Shown: one piece after another, positions 42,831 to 48,312 of the stretch
Layout: every line of letters starts with the position of its first letter
Position numbering within the stretch: the first letter of the stretch is position 1
Source of the DNA: Gnetum montanum
Taxonomy: Eukaryota > Streptophyta > Gnetopsida > Gnetales > Gnetaceae
Direction of reading: 5' to 3'
DNA: 48,312 bases
Assembly (NCBI GenBank): GCA_015680685.1
Contig: MNCI01017780.1
Location: forward strand, 1-48,312
Program-made: the position numbers and the translations under genes
The notes under the pieces: generated by a model
What the model was told of the DNA's origin: nothing
Databases searched by the model: none
Seen by the model: the letters and a program-made list of their open reading frames with translations, nothing else

Positions 42831-44210
42831 GCATGTTAACACCAATCTATTAGCAATTAATGGTAGTGGTGAAAAATCTCAAAAATAGCAATCCTACCCT
42901 ATAAAAACCCAATGTCAAAACCATTTTTAGGTCCCAACTTTTTGGCATGTCCCAACTTTTGGCATTTTCCAACTTTTTGGTAGTTCCAACTCTTGGCACA
43001 TGAGAGCAATTTGGCATTTGGAATTAATAGCATTTTCCATTTTCACAGCCATCAAAGCCCATTACAACCATTGCAACCTTACCTTCACTCTTTGGTAGCA
43101 GAAACTAGCATTATGCTGGGCATAAAGACTTCCATGTAGCAATCGTTGCACCAAGAGTGAAAACCCATTTCTGTAACCTCATTGCAAACCTTGGTGGAAA
43201 TCTACAAAAAGTCTTGAAACTAGAATAGGAAAGAAACTAGATTATGGAGTTGTAGGAAGATGTAGCTTGTCTTCTTCAATGGACTTCAAGCTTCCATAAG
43301 AAACTTCTTATGCTTTTGGCACAAAACCTATACTTCTTGAACCTTTATTCTTTATTTTTTATAAATTTTATTATTCATGTTGTGCAAGTTTTAGTTTATG
43401 TTTCCAATTCTACACCTTTTTCATTTCAAATCTACAACTGTAATACTATTTTCATTTCCATTTCTAATGCCATTTACATTTCCATTGGGTCATTTATGTT
43501 TACGTTTACTATGTTTTTATTTTCATTTCCGATTTCATCTATGATTACATTTATGTTTTCATAGCAATTTCCATTTACATTACTTAAGTCCCTGGATGAT
43601 CGGCAAAACTATCTAGGAACCCTGAGTCTTGTTTTCTAGAGGCCCTTGGGATTGAAGGTGAAAACTATTCTAATGCTTGGATCTTTCAATTTTTCCATTC
43701 CAGCAACCGAAATTTCTAGCACCAACAATTTTCTAGCACTAGAAGGATGGGGGCCATCCAAATTCTTGGCCATAAACCTATTTCTACCATTTTTCCAACA
43801 CCAAACCTACTACATTTCCATCATTCCATCATACCTTTAAACCAATGTTGGTTGTCAAAACCATTTCCACAGGCCTTAGCGTAGTACTGGTGGTGGAGTT
43901 GGGTTTTGCTACAATTTGACAATAGTTGCTAGTTTCTTGGAAGCCAACGTAGTCCACAGTGACACCTATGCCTACTGCAACATCCTTTTCTACTACAACA
44001 CCATTTCTACTATGACACCCATTTCCATTCAATGCCATTCCTACTATAACACCCATTTCCACTTAGTAGATAAACCACTTTCACTCTTTCTCATTTTTAC
44101 CACTTAGTAACCATTTTCTAGTGCCTTTCTATTTTTGGTCTATTACATTAGTAGATTATCCTACTTACCACATTTTTTACTAAAAATAGTAAAAAGGTTA
44201 AAACCATCTT

Positions 44211-44561
44211 TTGACAATGTCTTTCAATCAATCAACCATCTTGCCCCTTAACCTAACAAATATGGTATCTAGCCAAGATCCAATTCATGTCTATGATTGG
44301 AAAGATCTCGTGGTCATAGAGCGAAGGCAATGGCTTAGGCAAAGAGGCAAAAACTTATATTTCATGATCATTAATGAAAAGCTTTTCAACTTCCTTTGTG
44401 CAAAGATACAAGCTAGTCTCTTAATACCATGCTCTAAATCTAACGTTATGCATGAATTTGAAATCATACGTTGGGATGGGAAGGAACACATCCCATCCCC
44501 TTATGACCAAATTCCTCATATACTTTTATGCACAAATGCTCATACAACTCATAAAGGTTGA
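44211..44561 (+). CDS. Hypothetical 116-residue open frame upstream of Tat-like gag
   Basis: This is the longest clean open frame in the area: a hydrophilic protein starting MTMSFNQSTILPLNLTNM and containing DWKDLVVIERRQWLRQRGKN. No family recognised. Its place before gag is where some Tat/Ogre elements carry an extra ORF, so it may be a remnant of such an ORF or of the gag leader. Ordinary chance or decayed sequence is also possible. Confidence 0.3.
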   Translation: MTMSFNQSTILPLNLTNMVSSQDPIHVYDWKDLVVIERRQWLRQRGKNLYFMIINEKLFNFLCAKIQASLLIPCSKSNVMHEFEIIRWDGKEHIPSPYDQIPHILLCTNAHTTHKG

Positions 44562-44659
44562 TGAGTTTAGTGAGGGAATTAGCTCAGAGGATCACCAAGA
44601 ATAGGAAGATTAGTTTGAGGTTGAATAGAAGCTAGACACCTTCATTGGAAGTCTTTTCC

Positions 44660-46640
44660 AATCTTTGGTTCCCCAAACAATAGCACCTAGCTCTGTGTCT
44701 TTTGCCTCATTGACAAGACAATTCCCTTGACCTAACTCTCCTCCTATCCATCCTACCATGTTTGGGTCCACACACATCATCACCATACACCAGACACAAC
44801 CCATGTCCCAATTCATCTCCTTATTCTCATCGATGCTCTTTGACACATAGCCTCACTCCACTTACCCAATGTTAGTGATGTCTATCTCACCATCTCCCTT
44901 TGTCATACTGGTGGAAGCCTCATTAGGACCCTAAGAAACATAAGCCTATTATACCCCATTTTTCCCCTTTGTGCCACAAATTCCAGCACAAACATCTTTG
45001 TCCTTGTTCAGCCCACCTATGACCACCATAACCCAACCTCTCCCTTCAATATTGTAATCCATCATGAGGCCACATGCCTCTTAATTAACACCATAGCCAT
45101 TCATGAAAATACTACAACCCATGGGAATGTCCCAAGTCTTGGATCAATCCTTCCAAATGATCCAAGACCTTACCGAAGATTTATGAAAACTTAAGGCCAA
45201 CACAACTTAAATGATCAAGGTTTTAGATTTCTACCAAGATGATCCGATAAGCCCTAGGATGCCTCAAATAACCTTGTCCATAGGCTTGCATATTCCAAAC
45301 TTCACCAAATACAATGGTGAAGGGGATCCCAATGCACATCTAGTAACCTTCCAATCTAAGTGCCTCTTTTTGCAAGCTTGGCCATATACAATATTGAGGG
45401 TTTTCCTCATGTCCCTCAAGGGAAAGGCCTTAGATTGGTATCAAACCTTACCTAGGAGTTCCATCTCTTCCATTGAGGACATGATTAGTCAATTTTTCAA
45501 CCACTTTAGATACAACTTAAAGTTGGATTCCACATTGGATCAACTTATGAAGGTGAAGTAAGAGCCACTCAAACTGGCCAAGGGGTTCATTCAAAGATGG
45601 AACTCAACACTTAACAAGATTCTAGAGCCTATTGCTAAAACTCACCTCTTCACCATCTTTAAGGGAGAAATAAATGACTTTATCAAGTCAAAGCTTTACT
45701 ACCTAGAGCCTCGGTCACTAAGCCAAGCCTTCTCACAAACTAAGAACATTGAGGAGGTAGTTGAGGCAAGCAATGATCTAGCCTATGTGGCTTACAAAAA
45801 CCAACATGTAAGGAGGGATAGGGATAAAACCAAACAAGAACATAAAACTATGGCCACTGTAACCAAATAATCAAAACAAGGGGAGAAGAGGGGATCACCA
45901 CCATGCAACACATCCCCTGACTCATTGCAACTATCCACTTATGCCCCAAACCAACCAAGACCAAGCTTTGGATGAAAAGATAGGTCTAAGTATGCAAGGT
46001 TTCCTTTAAAGCTCTTTGAGCTTTTAGAATAGCTACTTAAAGACAACCATATACAACATAAGCAACTGTCTAAAGAGGCTCGTAAGAGTAATGATCATCT
46101 TTGTGACATAGCTAGAGATCCAACGATAGCTACCAAAGATAATCCAAAACCACCAAATTACTTGAGCTTCGATAAGTATTGCCATTATCATGAAATGAAT
46201 AGTCATAACATCAATTTTTAACTAGCATTAAAAAATGAAATCCAAAATATGATTGACCATGGGAAATTGATTATGGATGAGCCCAACTCTCCAAGTGCTA
46301 ATAATAACTCCTACACCGTAGCCTCATTCATGGAAACCAAATGGTCTAATCTCCTTAGAGAACCATTTTTCATCAGAGTACCATCACAATACCAAAGCAT
46401 AAAGCATAGAGAGCCATTCATCATACAAATACCACCTCCTTTGATCACTAAGAATCCTTTCATCATACATGTCCCCCTTTCAATGGCTTCAACATCATAA
46501 TGTAATCAACAAGTTGCTTGTCCTCCAAAACCTAGGAAACTATTCATTATCCAGGTCCCTCCACCTTTAACAAGTAAGCCTACAATAACCTATGACCAAA
46601 GCCCACCTATAGTGCCCTTCAACTCAAAGGTTATAAAGAA
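44660..46640 (+). pseudogene. gag of a Tat/Ogre-like Ty3 element
   Basis: A Pro/Ser-rich N-terminal part (about 44690-45180, several stops) leads to the gag core from 45211: QITLSIGLHIPNFTKYNGEG, DPNAHLVTFQSKCLF, LKGKALDWYQTLPRSSISSI, EDMISQFFNHFRYNLKLD, then after one TAA (45559) LAKGFIQRWNSTLNKI and LYYLEPRSLSQAF up to a TAA near 45868. This follows the Tat pattern (DP..HL..F, A..WY..LP..SI.sW). A decayed zinc-knuckle block YCHYHEMNSHNINF (about 46180-46220) is followed by LKNEIQNMIDHGKL. A repeated P-F-I-I-x-V/I-P motif precedes the protease. Inactive. Confidence 0.85.
46345..46575 (+). repeat. Four-fold peptide-encoding repeat (PFIIxVP type)
   Basis: REPFFIRVPSQ, REPFIIQIPPP, KNPFIIHVPLS and KLFIIQVPPP occur at roughly 45-60-bp spacing in one frame. 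It lies in the Pro-rich linker that Tat elements carry between gag and protease. Confidence 0.7.
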
Positions 46641-47014
46641 ACCATTGTTATAATGGCAAAAAAAAACAACCTATTGCTAAACCAACAATAAAGCCCACTA
46701 AAGCTAGCCAACAACAAAAGGCTTTGAAACAACCTACACCAAGGTTAACTACACCCATGGACAAGGGGCCTAAAGAACATGAACAAAAATCTAAACCACA
46801 AACACTAGGAAGGATGGAAGAGGTTAAGACCACTAAGGCTAAAAGGTTGCACACCAAAGGGAAGAGCTTCCTCGCAACAATGGACCAAGCCAAATGATCC
46901 GTTAAGCAAAAGAAAACATCACCAAACTTGTACAACTTGGTCATGACCTCACCTACACATAGGGATGCCCTAGCTCAAGTGTTAATCACTATTCTTGTAT
47001 GTAGAGACATGCCT

Positions 47015-47530
47015 CTCCAATAGAGAGTTGATTCACTCCATCATTAACCCATGCTCAACTTCCATGACAGTGAAGCGAGAATTAGCTCTCGAAATGGAGA
47101 AGTGCTATATGCTCCCCTTCTTATCATTGTACGTGTTGGTAGATACAAAGTTCACAATGTTCATGTGGATGATGGGATGACCATGAATGTAATACCATAT
47201 TCCATTATTGACAAGTTAGGATTAACCGAGAACATCCAAGAAACCACAACCTTTACACTTAAGTCATTCAATGGGTCATGAGTAGTAGTTTATGGTTCTA
47301 TCTCCTTTGACTTTGTAGCTAGTGAGAAATTCCCCATATCCGCCAACTTCCTAGTAGTCAAAGAGACACCCGATTTCAACTTGATCTTAGGAAGATCATG
47401 GTTAGCAAAGCTTCATGTAGTCTCATCCCCTATACATGAAGAGATTCACTTGTCCTATGAGGAAGGGAAAATTGTTATTTGTAGAGACAACATGTTGCTA
47501 CCTTCGGTTAACTATGTTAACATTGACTAA
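47015..47530 (+). pseudogene. Aspartic protease of the Tat/Ogre-like element
   Basis: The open frame 47051-47281 holds MLNFHDSEARISSRNG, YAPLLIIVRVGRYKVHNV, then VHVDDGMTMNVIPYSIIDKL (the protease active-site block; family VLVDGGS.LNVLP), with LGL and FTLKSFNGS. After a TGA, in the same frame, come GSISFDFVASEKFPISANFL, DFNLILGRSWLAKLHVV, SSPIHEEIHLSYEEGKIVI. This is close to the Tat pattern (YN.LLGRPW.H...AVPS.LHQ). Only one or two stops interrupt 170 residues, so it is the best-preserved domain of this element. The RT expected downstream is not recognised. Confidence 0.85.
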
Positions 47531-47539
47531 GGTTCAAAG

Positions 47540-48312
47540 ATGGAGTTTCAAGAGGAAACTCCCAACACTCAAATTAACTATGTTGATATAGGTGGCATGT
47601 ATGATCAATATTTTGATAGAATATCCCCAAAATTCTTTGAACTCTGCTGCATATAAGATACACATGCTATGAAGATGCTAAGGATACTGCATTTGTGATG
47701 GGGAAAACGATTGGTTCATATGCTACTAATACTAATGTGATAGATGGTGAAATTTTTTCATTGGAGCTTGCTGATTATCATATGCCTGAACCTGCATATA
47801 TAGTCAACTTATATTTTTAAGATAGAAAATAAAATAAATGCCTAATAATACATTTCATTTCAAAATAGATTAGTTGCCATGTGCAAGGAATAATAGACTA
47901 CCTGTTCACCATAAAGAAGACCATGTGACAGATAAATAGTTTTGTGAGGGGATTTCCAAATCTTCATGAAGCTCCATTTCCTTGACTTCCAGAATTTTGC
48001 ATTACATCCACCTAAAATTTTTAGATCAAGAAACCTTGTTCTTAGTAAATGCACATACCAGCTGGTAGTGGGGCCTGCTACACTACTGCGTGGCAAAGCT
48101 TAGGCACAACCTCGCATTACCACCCATTTGCTATCCCACCATGGCTTGTAGAGCTTAGGAAACTAACAAAAATAACAATTTTCATGAACATATTGTGGTT
48201 CCTTTAATTCCCATTGACAAACTAGAGGATTTACAAGAATAAGTTGCAACATCATAGGTTTTGGATTTGGGAGACAGGAACTTGCAAGGGATGGTAATGA
48301 CAATTTCTTAGA
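47540..48312. other. Unassigned sequence to window end
   Basis: A short plus-strand stretch FVMGKTIGSYATNTNVIDGE near 47690-47750 looks protein-like but is unidentified. A 78-residue minus-strand frame (47860-48096) has no recognised motif. The expected reverse transcriptase of the Tat-like element is not visible, so it may be interrupted here. Confidence 0.4.

Larger units (their letters stand above)
39536..44200. other. Long AT-rich region without recognised genes
   Basis: 4.7 kb with no supportable coding similarity. It contains a hairpin (40214-40247), a 142-bp tandem duplication (42560-42830), repeated short motifs around GTAGTCA/CATAGT (42240-42600), and a CATTTCC/CATTTAC-rich stretch (43380-43580). 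It may be the 5' LTR and leader of the Tat-like element that follows, but I found no second copy to prove an LTR. Confidence 0.5.

Noticed and set aside
43310-43564. 84-residue plus-strand open frame
   Set aside because: F/I/S-rich translation of a CATTTCC-type repeat stretch; no family pattern.

Overview
This window is repeat-derived plant nuclear DNA with no intact host gene, tRNA or rRNA. It is AT-rich. Every recognisable coding stretch is a decayed mobile element carrying many in-frame stops and frameshifts. The content is Ty3/gypsy elements of three kinds, a LINE, and a Penelope-like (PLE) reverse transcriptase, stacked in both orientations. This fits a very large seed-plant genome. The PLE is compatible with a conifer or other gymnosperm, because PLEs in seed plants are, to my knowledge, described mainly there. 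The organism call is inference only.

Layout. 1-3480: LINE reverse transcriptase and C-terminal zinc domain (+), split by a solo LTR (1873-2755) with a perfect CATGG target duplication. 4250-5530: degenerate PLE reverse transcriptase (-), next to a pyrimidine-rich minisatellite (5620-5930). 6788-7964: two ~308-bp direct repeats, possibly a TRIM. 8416-8819: inverted repeat with tRNA-like promoter boxes. 8888-15312: element A (+), an LTR element with gag plus a second large ORF (ORF2) and no pol. 17403-25578: element B (-), a fuller copy of the same family, with a 925-codon ORF2 frame free of net frameshift. 25990-28000: gag-PR-RT fragment of a Ty3/gypsy element (+). 28000-29560: unidentified spliced pseudogene (-) with a duplicated exon-intron unit. 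29874-30546: 343-bp tandem duplication. 30923-39535: Ty3/gypsy element (-) with long LTRs and gag, PR, RT, RNase H and integrase remnants. 39536-44200: AT-rich sequence without recognised genes. 44660-47530: gag-protease of a Tat/Ogre-like Ty3 element (+). 47540-48312: unassigned.

The best candidate for something undescribed is the A/B family. Two opposite-strand copies and one solo LTR share LTR termini, a tRNA-Asp-type primer-binding site, a polypurine tract, a gag with a zinc knuckle, and an ORF2 in the position where env would lie. ORF2 has a basic N-terminus, a globular region resembling the 'putative plant transposon protein' family, and a long coiled-coil-like C-terminal half. Neither copy shows protease, reverse transcriptase or integrase, so both would have depended on a helper element. 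In element B a splice-acceptor-like site directly precedes the ORF2 ATG, which suggests expression from a spliced mRNA.

Assembly caveats: Ns at 17461-17611 and 37674-38312, and single Ns at 17198 and 24241, all fall where homologous copies or local duplications indicate missing or wrongly joined sequence. All alignments and counts here were made by eye.
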